64,000 nucleotides of DNA from positions 128,850,503-128,914,502 of the forward strand of contig OY726557.1 of the NCBI GenBank assembly GCA_963383645.1. The letters are read 5' to 3'. A program made the position numbers and the translations under genes. This stretch comes from Muscardinus avellanarius. Taxonomy: Eukaryota; Chordata; Mammalia; Rodentia; Gliridae. The notes beneath the pieces are model-generated. The model searched no databases, was not told the DNA's origin, and was given only the letters and a program-made list of their open reading frames with translations. Position 1 is the first letter of the stretch. Each line of letters starts with the position of its first letter. Below, piece by piece: positions 31,620 through 42,179 of the stretch.

Positions 31620-32180
31620 ATCTATCCATTGATTCATTCCTTTACTCAACAAAGACAGACATCAAGATGCAGCCTATACTTATTCATATATATTAGGTGG
31701 CAGGATAATTCACTGGGAGAATAATTACTGTGGAGCTTTCAGTTTGGTGGGGCTAATAAATGCAATAAAATGATACAGCCTGATGTAAGAATATACAAAA
31801 CATACATACACAAAAGAGATGTGCATAAACACTAAACTTTCCTGGAGAAGATAAAAAATGTCTTTGCAAGGAGATGCTATCAGACCTGAGTTTTTAATAA
31901 TAGCAAACTCTAGGGGCTAAAAAGTAAACAGGACGAACAGAAGAGGCAACAACCTTTGCAAAGAGACAGAATCGAGAGGCTCTGGGTTGCTCTGAAGGCC
32001 ATCCATCTGGAGTGTAGCGCACCTGGAGCAGGAGGTGAGCTTGCTTCTTTGGGTAGAGGCCAGACCACAAGCGGCCTTGAGGGCCATACCAAAGAGGAAG
32101 GCCTTTATCAGCAAACACTGGAGGGTCATTAAAGAGCTGAAGCAGGCCATTGTCTCTCAACATAGTAATACTCTTGCTCT
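31620..32180 (+). mobile_element. Ancient L1 3' region (L1ME-like)
   Basis: Recognisable order of words: 'TTCATTCCTTTACTCAACAAA', later 'AACCTTTGCAAAGAGACAGAA', 'GGTAGAGGCCAGACCACAAGCGGCCTTGAGGGCCATACC' and 'AGGCCTTTATCAGCAAACACTGGAGGGTCATTAAAG'. This is a common mammalian repeat that I assign to old L1 3' ends from memory. The 127-codon reverse frame across it is not a gene. Confidence 0.5.
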
Positions 32181-33144
32181 CCAGTGGAAAGTAAATGGAA
32201 GGAAGGTGAGACTGGGGACAAGGAGGCTGTGGAGCCATCCAGGTGGATGCTGCCCCTTTGTCAAGTATCAGAAACAATCTACACCATCATTTCTGACAAT
32301 TGTGTCAATGAGCAGCTCCCAGTGTCCAGGCCTCATTCCAGGCACGACGGACGCTGGCCCCGGAGCAGTGTGCACTTGTCCAGAGAAAGACAGGTGCCAA
32401 GAACACAAGACAGTTGCAAGCAGTGATAGAGGTCATGAGGGACCATTTCATTTTGTTACTCACCCAGCGTTATATGGAAAGAAAGAGCCAAGATCTGAGC
32501 CCAGAACTGGATCCTCAGTCCATGATCCAATCAACATAGACTTTAGCATAGAGAAATAGAACTCATGTGTATCAATAAGGAGGGGATGGAAAGACCAGGG
32601 TGGCTGAATTCCAGAGGGTCCTGATGCTAGAATAAAACATGCTGTTTAATCTTTTATTATTAACTGCGGATCAACTATGGAAGAACCTGGCTTAAGTCTG
32701 AGGATTTTCTGAGACTTAAGCTACCTGTCAACTCATTCATTCATCCATCCAGTCAACACACAATTAATGAGAATTTTTTTCTGTCTTAAACATTATGCTT
32801 GGTCTTCAAGAATGGAGATAAATAAATATGGCCCCAACCATATTTATATTACTTAATATAGTACAGAAAAGTGGTAATTGAGGCAGAAAATTTTAGAGAA
32901 AAGCAAGATAGGTGTCTTTAAAATAGCTAATACTTACCGAGCACTTGCCATCTATCAGATGCTCACATTGCATGTAATATGGCACTAAATATCCAAAGAC
33001 ACCAGGTAAGTGAGACAGAGAATGCTGGCCATTAGGCCCAGAAGAATGCAAGGAGACATGGAGAGTGTAGACACACAGGAGTGAGAAACTGTGTGAGGTC
33101 TGGGGAACTCCAAAGAAGACAGTTGACCCTATGGAAATGCAGGC
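32181..33144. other. Unique sequence with a possible old L1 fragment
   Basis: A second piece similar to the L1ME-like start ('TCATTCATTCATCCATCCAGTCAACACACAATTAATGAG') lies at about 32725-32935. The rest is unique. The 174-codon frame at 32035-32559 overlaps repeat sequence and shows no domain. Confidence 0.4.
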
Positions 33145-33539
33145 TGTGGATGATTACAGACAATCCCTGTAAATGGCCAAGAGTTAAGCACATGACAAGA
33201 GGATTGCTAATAGAGATATACAAACTAAAGCCACAGTGAGACATCAGCTCACTTCTGTTAGCATGGCTATTATCAAAAAGACAAAAGATAATAAGAGTTA
33301 CACACTGTTGGAGAAAACATGAATTAGTGTACCCACTATAGAAAATAGTATGAAGTTTTTTTTATAAATTAAATATAGAACTACCACATGATCTAACAAT
33401 CTTACCTCTGGGCCTAAATTCCAAGGGAAAAAAATCAGTATGTCAAAGAGATATCTGCACTCCTGCATTCATTGTTGCATTATTCACAATACCCCAAAAA
33501 TGGAAACAAAAACCCAAGAATCTGACTAAGGATGAATGG

Positions 33540-33635
33540 CAAAACACACCATGGTCCTGGCTGCTCAGGAAGCTGAGGCAAGAGGATCAATTGAGCTTAG
33601 GAGTTCAAAGCCAACCTGGGAAACAGAGCAAGAGC
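33540..33635 (+). mobile_element. 7SL-derived SINE monomer (B1/FLAM-like)
   Basis: 'GGCTGCTCAGGAAGCTGAGGCAAGAGGATC', then 'GAGCTTAGGAGTTCAAAGCCAACCTGGGAAACAGAGCAAGA', with no ID half. It reads like an early 7SL monomer rather than the squirrel dimer. Its tail continues into the (GGAA)n tract. Confidence 0.6.
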
Positions 33636-33639
33636 CAGA

Positions 33640-33890
33640 CAGAAAGGAAGGAAGGAAGGATGGATGGAAGGAAGTAAGTAAGGAAGGAAGGAAGGAAGGA
33701 AGGAAGGAAGGAAGGAAGGAAGGGAGGGAGGAAGGAAGGAAGGAAGGAGAAGGGGAAGGGAAAGAAAAGGAAAGGAAAGGAAAGAAAGAAGGGAGGGAGG
33801 GAGGGAAGGAGGAGGGAGGGGAAATAAATGAGAAGGAGGAAGAGAAAGGAGGGAAGGAGAGAGAAAAATAGGGATAAAGGAAAGGAAGAA
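33640..33890 (+). repeat. Purine (GGAA)n tract
   Basis: About 250 bp of almost pure purine: GGAA, GAAA and GGGA units, continuing the tail of the SINE monomer. The forward frame gives a Lys-Glu-Gly-Arg repeat and the reverse a Pro-Ser-Leu repeat; neither is a real protein. Confidence 0.95.
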
Positions 33891-34270
33891 AATAGGATAT
33901 ATACAGTGGCTATTACTCAGCCATGAAAATGACATTTGCAATAATATAAATGAAGCATAAATGTCATTATGGTAAGTCAAATAAATCAGACAAATACAAA
34001 TATTGGATGATTTCACCTAAAAGTGGAATCTAAAGACTGTTGAATTTATAGAAACATAGGGTAAAATTAGAATGGTATTTGCCAGGGGGGCTGGGTGGAA
34101 AGGGAAATGAGAAGATGTTGTCAAAGTGTGCAAACTTTCAGTTATAAGATGAATAAGTTCTGGGTAATCAAACTTACAGTCACCATGGTGACTATGACAA
34201 TGCCAAATTGTATACTTGAATTTTGTTGAGAATAGATCTTAAATGTTCTCAGTACACACACTCATAGAGA

Positions 34271-34732
34271 AAAAAATAGAGATAACAAAATGAGGTGAGG
34301 GCTGGGTTAATTAGCTGTCTTCTTGAACATTGCTCCCCAATATGCACATATATCAAAATATCATGTAGTGCATAGTAAATATATTTAAACTTTGTCAATT
34401 ATACCAAATAAAGCAAGAAAGAAGAAAACAGGATAATCTCTGTGTTGAATGGCTATGGGCTATTTGGAGTAATAATGAAAAAATTAAGCATTTATTAATT
34501 TTTATTTATGGCTTAGTTTTGAATTGTGAGGTTAATGTTTATGTCTTAAATATTATCGTGGGTCTTTGAACAGCACACAGACAAGGAGGCACAGTGACTA
34601 TAGTACAGCGCCTATAGTGTTTTTTTAAAGGCACAGCCCCAGAAAAATTCATATCCCATAGTTAAAATACATACAAATTCTCCCAAAATGAGAAACACAG
34701 TGAACACAATGAACTTTTAGCATTATTATTAT
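34271..34732. other. Unique AT-rich sequence
   Basis: No repeat or gene signature is seen apart from an (ATT)n stretch leading into the next SINE. Confidence 0.3.
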
Positions 34733-34913
34733 TATTACTATTACTTTGTGGTACTGGGGTGGAACCCAGGGGCTTTTCTACCTCCGAGCTATCCTCCCAG
34801 ACCTATTTTATACTTTATTTGGAAACAGGGTCTCACTAAGTTGCTGAGAGCCTCACTCACTAAGTAGCTGAGGCTGGCTTCGAACCTGCGCCATCCTCCA
34901 GCCACCACGCCCG
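34733..34913 (-). mobile_element. B1-ID SINE, type B, reverse, internally deleted
   Basis: 'GGTACTGGGGTGGAACCCAGGGGCTTTTCTACC' to '..GCCACCACGCCCGGC'. The usual 'TGTCTCAGCCTCCCAAGCATGGGGATTACAAGTGTGC' block is missing between 'CATCCTCC' and 'AGCCACC', a deletion of ~35 bp within the 7SL half. Confidence 0.92.
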
Positions 34914-36959
34914 GCTAGCTTCATTATTTAAGAGATTTCGAATTTAGATGTGCAATATCTCATGCTCTAAGGAAAGGCAATGACAAGGACCTGGTGAGTA
35001 TCTTGGGTAAGTTTCCTAGGTCTTGGCTTTGAGACCTGCCACCATGTCCAATGTCCTCTCTTAGTGGATCTAAATGCCACCAGAAAGCGGGCAGCATCTA
35101 CCTATCACTGCATTATTCATGGGTAGGGCATGGCAGATTCATCACCCAAATTACACTTTAGTTTTAAGATTTCTTCGTTTTATCCCCATATGTATTTTTA
35201 GGAACAGGGTAGCCTGGATCGTGACTTTGTTTATTTTGCTTTTGAAAAGAGAGAGATTTCCCTAAGTACTAGAGAGAATGCAAGATAGGAAAGAGAACAC
35301 CGGAAGAGAAACAAAACTTCAGACACAACTGTGAACGGAGGAAGTGGAAACTGGCCAGCTGCGTTCCCCTGTCCCACTTTCAACCTGAGACTGGCTCCCC
35401 GAGTCCTGGGGTCCCAGAGGCCTCCAGATCCTCCAGCAGGGATCAATGTGCATATTTCCATATCAAAGCGTCAGCCCCACTGCAAAAGATCTAAGCTGGG
35501 ACGCAAGTGGGGCTGGACACCGTGGTGAGCATTTAGAAATAATCAGAGAAGCTCCAGCCACTCAGACCTCATTTTTCTCATCCTCAATTACAAATCATCT
35601 ATTGAACAGCCCATCAAGCCTCCCACTCCCATACTCTCATTTATTCCCTTTAAGAAATACCCTCCAGTGGCTACAGTATAGTGCCCAAGCATAACTAAAG
35701 TAAAACATCTCAGAAAACATAGCCTGTCAGGTCCCCAAAGGAAAACTAATGGTTTCCAGGGCCACCAAGAGCAAGGACTCCTGCCCTCTGAGGTCCATAC
35801 AGAGCAGAGGTGGAAACAGAAGGTAGAAACCTTCTAATATCTTTCCTTGCCTCAACCCAAGCTGAACTCATCCACACCAGGAATGACAAACCCCGGAAGA
35901 GAATCAGGAAACAGGATGAGTGAAGGAAGCAGAGCATTTGGGAGCAGCACTTGGGTCCGCTCGACACAGCCAGGGATGTGCTGAGTGTTCAGGTGTACGG
36001 CAAGTGAGTCATGCTCAGCTTACGATGGCAACCTGGTCCATCCAACGGCTTTCCCTTCTGGGAGTCACAACAATGTACTTCAAAACAGCCCCTATAATCA
36101 AACTGCATGGGTGGAGTATTCCCCCAGCCAGCTCCAGGAAGTTCCCTATCCACAGCTATTCATCTGGCTGGAGCTGTGCAAATAATTAGACTCCCACATG
36201 CCCCATAGCCCTCCTAGGCTGAAAGCCCAGACCCCAAGTCCAGGTGGGATCATCAGGCTGCACTCTGGGGGCTCAGACATTGCCATAGAAACAGGCGGCT
36301 TTATTTATTTTACTAAAAAGAACAAAACAACAGACGGCTGTCCTTTAGACAATAGGATCACGTCATCTGAGCCCTCTGTGCCCCAGGTGACAAGCTCAGT
36401 CCCAGTTATCTTTCCTCAGCCTCCCCATGTACCATTCTAGAGGAGGTGAGCCCAGCAGGCTGCCCCAGAACAGGCAGTCTGAAGCCGAGAATGTGTCACT
36501 GCGAATCTGTCCTTGCAGATGTTTCCTGGACAAAGTCAGACAAGACTAAGAGCGAGGGTTTTTTGGCAGCAGGAGACCAGGAGGCAAAGGAAGGCAGCCC
36601 TAAATTCAGCCTTCATGGCTTTTGATTCAAATGTGGCCCAGCATAGCAAAGAGAAGTGCTCTGTAACAAAGTGCTCTGTAGAAAATGATTGCTGTTCCAG
36701 TTAATTAAAGGACTCGGGGTTGAAAAGAGTTGCCATGTTTGTGGTTGACAAGGGATAATGCTGTGTTGATGAATTCTGAGATTTAAAAAAACAAAACAAA
36801 ACAAAGTAAGCTATGTCCCATTCTTTGGACCATCACTCAAGACCCAGACTCCTGCCCAACCTTCTCAGGAAGCATCTGCACTGCTTCAATTTATGTAAAA
36901 ATAACTATCTTATCACATCTGTAACAGCAAGATCCTAGTGATCACTAATGTGTATGGGT
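34914..36959. other. Repeat-free stretch
   Basis: About 2 kb with no recognised transposon. A TGAGTCATGCTCAGC word (AP-1/MAF-like) is at about 36005-36020 and a doubled AAGTGCTCTGTA at 36654-36681. No coding family is recognised. Confidence 0.4.
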
Positions 36960-37165
36960 CTCTACTGCTCCAGGCATTATTCTAAATATTTTACATGATA
37001 ATATAATTATTCCTGACAATAACTCCATGGGAGATACTTGTATTAGTCCTCATTTTATGGTTAACAATAAAAGAAACAGGCAAGCTAAGTAATGTGCCCA
37101 AAGTCACACAGGTATAACAAGGCTGGATCCAAACCCAAACAGTCTGACTTCAGGGTTTTACTCTT
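36960..37165 (+). mobile_element. MIR SINE
   Basis: Readable from 'CATTATTCTAAATATTTTACATG' through 'TCATTTTATGGTTAACAATAAAAGAAACAGGCAAGC' and the core 'AAGTAATGTGCCCAAAGTCACACAGG' to 'CAAACCCAAACAGTCTGACTTCAGGG'. A near-complete, old MIR. Confidence 0.8.
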
Positions 37166-37215
37166 TATCTTACTGAACCTCACGTGTCTTTGATTCATTC
37201 ATTCGTTATTTCTCT

Positions 37216-37450
37216 ATTTCTATTTTATTTATTTATTATTATTGATTTTTTTGGTGGTACTGGAGTTCCTGGAAGCCCTTCTACCTCTGGGATACACTCC
37301 CACGGGCTACACTCCCAGACCTATTTTTTTTTACTTTTTTATGTGGAAACAGGGTCCCTTAAGCCAGCGTGGCTGGCTCTGAACCAGCGCGATCCTCCTG
37401 TCTCTGCCTCCCAAGCGTGGGGATTACAAGTGTGCGCCACCACGCCTGGC
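37216..37450 (-). mobile_element. B1-ID SINE, type C, reverse
   Basis: 'GGTACTGGAGTTCCTGGAAGCCC', a small internal duplication ('GGATACACTCCCACGGGCTACACTCCCAG'), then 'AAGCCAGCGTGGCTGGC' and 'GTGTGCGCCACCACGCCTGGC'. It abuts the next SINE directly. Confidence 0.94.
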
Positions 37451-37676
37451 TTTTATTTTATTATTTTATTTTATTTTGCAGTACTAGAGATGGAACCCAG
37501 GGGCATTCTATCTTCGAGTTACACCTTCAGCCCTATTTTTTATCCTTTATTTTGAAACAGAGTCTCACTGAGTTACAAAGGGCCTCACTAAGTAGCTAAG
37601 GCTGTCTGTGAACCATGATCCTTCTGTCTCATCCTCCCAAATGCTGAGATTACAAGCATGCACCACTATGCCCAGC
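37451..37676 (-). mobile_element. B1-ID SINE, type A, reverse
   Basis: An (ATTTT)n tail, then 'GCAGTACTAGAGATGGAACCCAGGGGCATTCTATC' to '..AAGCATGCACCACTATGCCCAGC'. Together with the previous copy it forms a head-to-tail pair sharing an AT-rich junction. Confidence 0.93.
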
Positions 37677-37679
37677 TTT

Positions 37680-38480
37680 GACTTTATTTTGTAATTCAAC
37701 AAGTATTCTCAGAAGCTGCTTGGCTAGACACTGTGATAAAAAGAAGACACATAAAGCAACCTGAAATATATATATCCAAGCCACAGGCACATATACTACA
37801 CCCACAAACAGAGGACAAAAGTGATCGACTTCACAAGAAATGGGTGTGAGAGTAGGTTGACCAAAGGCTTTCATGAAGAATAAGACACTTGACCTAGAAC
37901 TTGAGGGACATAAAATGAAAATAAAAAGTATTGCTGACAGGAGCATTTTCCAGCAGAGCGCTGCAGAAGGCTTGGTTGTGGAGAGCAGTTTTCTAGGTTG
38001 GTAACTGTGATGCCTTTATGCATGAAACCATGGGAGATATGAACTCAACTAGAGGTAAGGGCCCAAAGATGAAGATGTGGTTTAGGGCTTATCTGTAGAC
38101 AAAGAGAGTAAGGGAGACATCTGAGTAAGAGAACAATCTACATTGCACACTGTGATTAAGAAGGAAGGGAGAGAAGAAACGGGGGCCTATAGGTGATGGC
38201 CACAGAATGGGCAAGGGATAGTGAGTTAAACCAGAATGAGACATCACTGGCCATGGAGCAGAAACATGTAGGGTGTTTGAATCACAGGGCCCATTGGCTT
38301 CTGTGTACAGGATGGTTCCCAGAGAGGGCTAGAGGAAAACCCTACCAGTAAGAGTGATGATGGTTATGAAGGAGGTGTGGCTGGAAAAATAGAGAGGATG
38401 GATTATTCCAGAGAGTTGGAGCTTGAGACACATGCAGGTGTAAAAAGCAGAGAACTGAAAATATTGAACAACAGCTTAAG
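37680..38480 (+). mobile_element. Ancient L1 3' region (L1ME-like)
   Basis: 'TTCAACAAGTATTCTCAGAAGCTGC..GCTAGACACTGTGATAAA', 'AAAGGCTTTCATGAAGAATAAGACACTTGACCTAGAACTTG', 'GGAGCATTTTCCAGCAGAG'. Same family as 31620-32180 and 53820-54020. Heavily diverged. Confidence 0.45.
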
Positions 38481-38570
38481 CAATTTCAAGTGTTGTGAGA
38501 TACCTAGCCACACAACGGTGGCTGTTATCCCAGGAAATGGAGATAGACTTGACATGAAACAGAAACTGCA

Positions 38571-38610
<40 letters not shown>
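38571..38610. repeat. (GAT)n microsatellite
   Basis: About 13 uninterrupted trinucleotide units. The resulting poly-Met frame is an artefact. Confidence 0.97.
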
Positions 38611-38649
38611 GTTTCAGGAAGGAAAATAACACAGACTTTAAGTTTCTTG

Positions 38650-38738
38650 AAGATATCACAAATACCTGGTCATATCCAATGCCTTAGGCCACGGCCTGGT
38701 ACAGAGAAGCTAGATGATAAATATTTGTGAAAATAATG
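38650..38738 (+). mobile_element. L2-like 3' end
   Basis: 'GCCTTAGGCCACGGCCTGGTACAGAGAAGCTAGATGATAAATATTTGTG' follows the L2 3' end pattern (product 'cctggcacagagtaggtgctcaataaat'). Short and old. Confidence 0.45.
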
Positions 38739-39027
38739 AAGCCTTGTATATTCAGGGAAAATGAGAAAAATTGTACTTGGATAGTTGCAGAAACTTGAAA
38801 TTCTTTCCTGGGCAACATGGGAGTGGATGAACTACACTAATGTTATTTTTCAGCAAGTGTATCAGGAGTGCACAAAACATAATTAGAAAAATAGTTTTGA
38901 TAGCTTCAAAACTCAGAGTTATGGAAACTTCTAGGCCACACAACCACAGAATTAAGTATCAGTAGCTTCACATAGACTTTCTCCTCTAAGTCCTGGGAAA
39001 TCCTCAGTTCTAAACGTCATGTCTTGA
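38739..39027. other. Unique non-coding sequence
   Basis: No repeat or gene signature is seen. Confidence 0.3.
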
Positions 39028-39266
39028 GCTGGGTGTGGTGGTGCATGTTTGTAATCCCAGCATTTAGGAGGCTGAGACAGGAGGATAATGGTTCTCAGGC
39101 AGCCTCAGCTATTTAGTGAGGCCCTTTGCAATTCAGTGAGACCCTGTTTCAACATAAAAAAAATTTAAAAAGGTTTGGGTGCGTAGCTCGGAGGTAGAAT
39201 GCCCCCGGGTTCCATCCCATACCACAAAAAAATAAAATAAAATAAAATAAAAATAAAAATAAAAAA
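39028..39266 (+). mobile_element. B1-ID SINE, type A, (TAAAA)n tail
   Basis: 'GCTGGGTGTGGTGGTGCATGTTTGTAATCCC' to '..GGTAGAATGCCCCCGGGTTCC', then a (TAAAA)n tail of ~45 bp. The near-repeat aaacgtcatg / aaaacatcaag is visible at the flanks. Confidence 0.94.
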
Positions 39267-40449
39267 ACATCAAGCCTTTCAAAATGGTGGCCAAGATGGC
39301 CTCCCCAGCTCTATACCTTCTCTATGAAGGGAGAGGCAGGATTCTCAATTTCAACCATGCAAGAAAACATCTTTTGACAGAAAAGAATTTTAAATGCTGT
39401 TTTACGATTTTAATGCAATTATTAAATGATGTGTGTAAATCGTAATGAAAACAACCACAGCTCTCTTTTACCTTAGAGGTTGTTTTGAAGCAATGCTCAG
39501 GCTGGTTAATAAAGTGGGCAGATTCCGAGTTGGGGCTCCAGCTATCTTTCCCCAAACCAATGATGACTAAGTAGGTCTTTCGCGTGTCCATCCGATGTTT
39601 AGCAAGGGCCGAGACCAGGCACTGAGAGCTGAATAATTTCCATTTTAATTTTCAGGTCAGTCCTATGAGATAAATTTGGGGCAAGATGATGACTGTGCAG
39701 TGGTTTTTCTCTGGTGATTCTGAGTAGGTTGGCGGATGGTTGAGGAGATAAACAAGAAGACAAACAGAGTGTTACCACAGATACCTGAATTTGTTTCTTC
39801 TCATCAAAAGAGATTCACCACACACTGGTTCTTTGTATCTCTTGCTGGCCTCTTTCAAAGGCTTTGACTTGCACCTTCACCCAATTCTCAAATCAAACTC
39901 CTGAAATTTTAAAAGAAGGACTTTAATTCAGTATTTTACTTCACTTTTTAAACCCCCTTTTCTCCTACTGTTTTTATATCTCCTGAATAGAATATGATAA
40001 AATTGCCTTACCTCAGAATTATCTACAGAGGAAATGTTGAAATTTGCAATTTTTCAGGACTTAACACTCAGATATAGATTAGCTTCTTGTCTTTTTTTTC
40101 AGAGCCAAAGTGAGATGAAAAACCTTAATTAAGATCATACATCTGTTGAGGAGCTATGACAGGAGATGATGGTCACTGTATCCTGGGAGCACAGAAGATG
40201 AGAAACAAAGGACTATCACTTAATTATCCTTACCTTCAGCAAGTCACTAGTTTGCAGATAAGAGTAATTTTTAAATTAGATTAAAAGTACAAGTGGAATT
40301 GGGATCATTGTGTTTTCATAAAATGCAGATGGGAGAGAAAAATGAGTACCCCAATAACTCACCTCTAGTCTGTCATTCATTAGCTAAAATGTGAACCAGC
40401 ATGCCCTTCTTTCCTTCCTCTTTCCTTCCTTCCTTTCTTTCTCTTAATT
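39267..40449. other. Repeat-free stretch, possible conserved element
   Basis: About 1.2 kb without transposons. At 39401-39450 there is an AT-rich inverted repeat with TTTACGA-type homeodomain words. The reverse frame at 39322-39591 shows no domain. Confidence 0.4.
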
Positions 40450-40566
40450 TTTTTCTTTTTGAGGTAAGATCTGGTTAAATTTCCCAGGATGGCCTCAAAT
40501 TTGCAATCTTCCTGCCCCAACCTCCCAAGTAGCTGAAATCACACGTATGCACCAACATACCCAGCT
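40450..40566 (-). mobile_element. 7SL-derived SINE monomer, reverse
   Basis: 'TTTCCCAGGATGGCCTCAAATTTGC..CCTCCCAAGTAGCTGAAATCACACGTATGCACCAACATACCCAGC'. The 'TTGCCCAGG' type junction differs from the squirrel dimer and fits an older B1/FLAM-like monomer. Confidence 0.65.
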
Positions 40567-40742
40567 CCATGTTCACATCCCTACAAACCCACTCCTCCTT
40601 CTCTCTACTAAATGAACTGGTCACCACAGACCAGAAGCACAGAGTCAGCCTAAAACACTTTATTCTCATTTGCTGTCCCTCATATCTTATCAAAGCACCA
40701 ATGATCAGACTTGTATTCAGGTGTAAGTATGCTCTAAAAAAG

Positions 40743-40743
<1 letters not shown>

Positions 40744-40781
<38 letters not shown>
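40744..40781. repeat. (CA)n microsatellite
   Basis: A perfect dinucleotide run, not attached to a recognisable SINE. Confidence 0.96.
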
Positions 40782-40783
<2 letters not shown>

Positions 40784-40907
40784 TACTGCATCAAAACTAG
40801 TAACACAAAAAACAAATTTTGACACTGAGGGGGATTTTTAATATTTAGAGTGCTATTACAATTGTATTATAAAAAATGTGTCCATGTCTTCAACTTAAGA
40901 CAGGTTT

Positions 40908-40909
40908 TA

Positions 40910-40954
<45 letters not shown>

Positions 40955-41140
40955 GGGGGTGGAACCTAGGGGCTTTCTACCTCTAGGCTATACTCTCAGA
41001 CTTTATATTTTATTTGGAAACAGGGTCTCACTAAGTTGCTGAGAGCCTCACTAAGTAGCTGATGTTGGCTTTGAACCTGTGCTATCCTCCTGTCTCAGCC
41101 TCCCAAGCACGGGGATTACAAGTGTGCAACACCACGCCCA
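40908..41140 (-). mobile_element. B1-ID SINE, type B, reverse, with a (TG)n tail
   Basis: The tail is a (TG)n run at 40912-40950. The body runs from 'TACTGGGGGTGGAACCTAGGGGC' to 'GTGTGCAACACCACGCCCAGG'. The near-repeat aagacaggtttta / aagacatgttttt flanks it. Confidence 0.94.
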
Positions 41141-41214
41141 GGAAGACATGTTTTTCTTAAAGAGAGCTATATTATGAGTAAAGGAAACTGAATCTGTTTT
41201 TTCTCTTTTTCTCT

Positions 41215-41940
41215 TTCTTAATATACTTTTACTGGTACATTGTAATCATAATTCATATTGAGGTTTAGTGTAATAGAAACATATATGCACAAAGGACAGG
41301 GTGCATTTCTTTCAGGTCCTGCCCCCACCCCTTTCTCCTCCCCATTTATAATATTGAAGTTGATAGTTTCATGAATACACATAGGGTTGTGAACTAATAC
41401 CTTCATCAAGTCTCCTCCCTTTCCACCATACCTCCCTCCACACATCCCCTTCCATTATTCTACTGGTATCTCTCCTCGCTTAGTTGAATTCTCTCTCTTC
41501 TCCTCCTTTCTTTCTTCTTCTTCTTCTTCTTCTTCTTCTTCTTCTTCTTCTTCTTCTTCTTCTTCTTCCTCTTCCTCTTCCTCCTCTTCCTCTTCCTCTT
41601 CCTCTTCTTCTCTCCTCCTCTTCCTCCTCCTCCTTCTTCTCTATCTCTGCCTCTGTCTCTCTCTCTCTTCTGATTTATTTCTAACTTCTACATATGAGAG
41701 AAAACATATGATCTTTCATTTTCTGAGTCTGACTGCTCTCACTTAGCTGATCTTCATTCATTTTTCCTGCAAATTACATAATATTGTTTTTCTTCATGGC
41801 TGAGTAAAGTCCTATTGTGTGTATATACCAGTTTCATAACCCACTCATCTACTGGTTCTAGAGTTGGGTTACTGTGAATTGTGCTACTATAAACATGGAT
41901 ACACAATATCACTATGATATTTTGTCTTGAAACTGCTTTT
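41215..41940 (-). mobile_element. L1 3' end, reverse, with an expanded purine tract
   Basis: Reading in reverse: the end of ORF2 ('ATCCATGTTTATAGTAGCAC', 'CAATAGGACTTTACTCAGCCATGAAG', 'AAGATCAGCTAAGTGAGAGCAGTC') and the 3' UTR with its polypurine tract, here a (GAA)n/(GGA)n array at 41510-41640. The tip is 'CAATGTACCAGTAAAAGTATATTAAG'. It is 5'-truncated; the coding frame is broken. Confidence 0.85.
41510..41645 (-). repeat. (GAA/GGA)n tract in an L1 3' UTR
   Basis: On the forward strand it is CTT then CTC/TCC units. L1 3' UTRs carry a polypurine tract; here it has expanded to ~130 bp. The 66-codon poly-Leu/Ser/Pro frame over it is low complexity. Confidence 0.9.
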
Positions 41941-41947
41941 ATTCTTC

Positions 41948-42162
41948 TTTTCTTTTTTTGGTGGCACTTCTGGGTATTGAACCCAAAGACATTCTAAACC
42001 TTCCAGATATACCCCCAACCCAATTTTATTTCTTATTTAGAAAGAGGGTCTTTCTAGGTTGATGAGAGTCTCTCTACTTGCTGAGGCTGTCCTTGAACCT
42101 GTTGTCTTCCTGTGTCAGCCTCCCAAGTACTGCAATTACAGGCCTGCACCACCAGGTCTGGC
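41948..42162 (-). mobile_element. B1-ID SINE, old type A, reverse
   Basis: 'GGTGGCACTTCTGGGTATTGAACCCAAAGACATTC' to '..GGCCTGCACCACCAGGTCTGGC'. The duplication ttgaaactgctttt flanks it on both sides (left about 41928-41942, right about 42163-42177). Confidence 0.93.
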
Positions 42163-42179
42163 TTTGAAACTGCTTTTTA

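Larger units (their letters stand above)
33145..34270 (+). mobile_element. Ancient L1 3' end, interrupted
   Basis: The L1 ORF2 end and 3' UTR are readable at 33145-33535 ('GATATACAAACTAAAGCCACAGTGAGACATCAGCTC', 'GCATTCATTGTTGCATTATTCACAATACC'). They resume at 33895-34270 ('TGGCTATTACTCAGCCATGAAAATGACATTTGC', 'GGATGATTTCACCTAAAAGTGGAATC'). A 7SL-derived monomer with a purine microsatellite splits them. Confidence 0.82.

Noticed and set aside
31894..32559. Open frames of 127 (reverse) and 174 (forward) codons
   Set aside because: They overlap on opposite strands over an ancient L1-like repeat, with no recognisable domain and no splice or promoter context.
33536..33871. 111-codon Lys/Glu/Gly-rich forward frame and its 139-codon Pro/Ser/Leu-rich reverse partner
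   Set aside because: Both are translations of the purine tract.
41484..41684. Poly-Leu frame like a signal or membrane segment
   Set aside because: Translation of CTT/CTC units in an L1 3' UTR.
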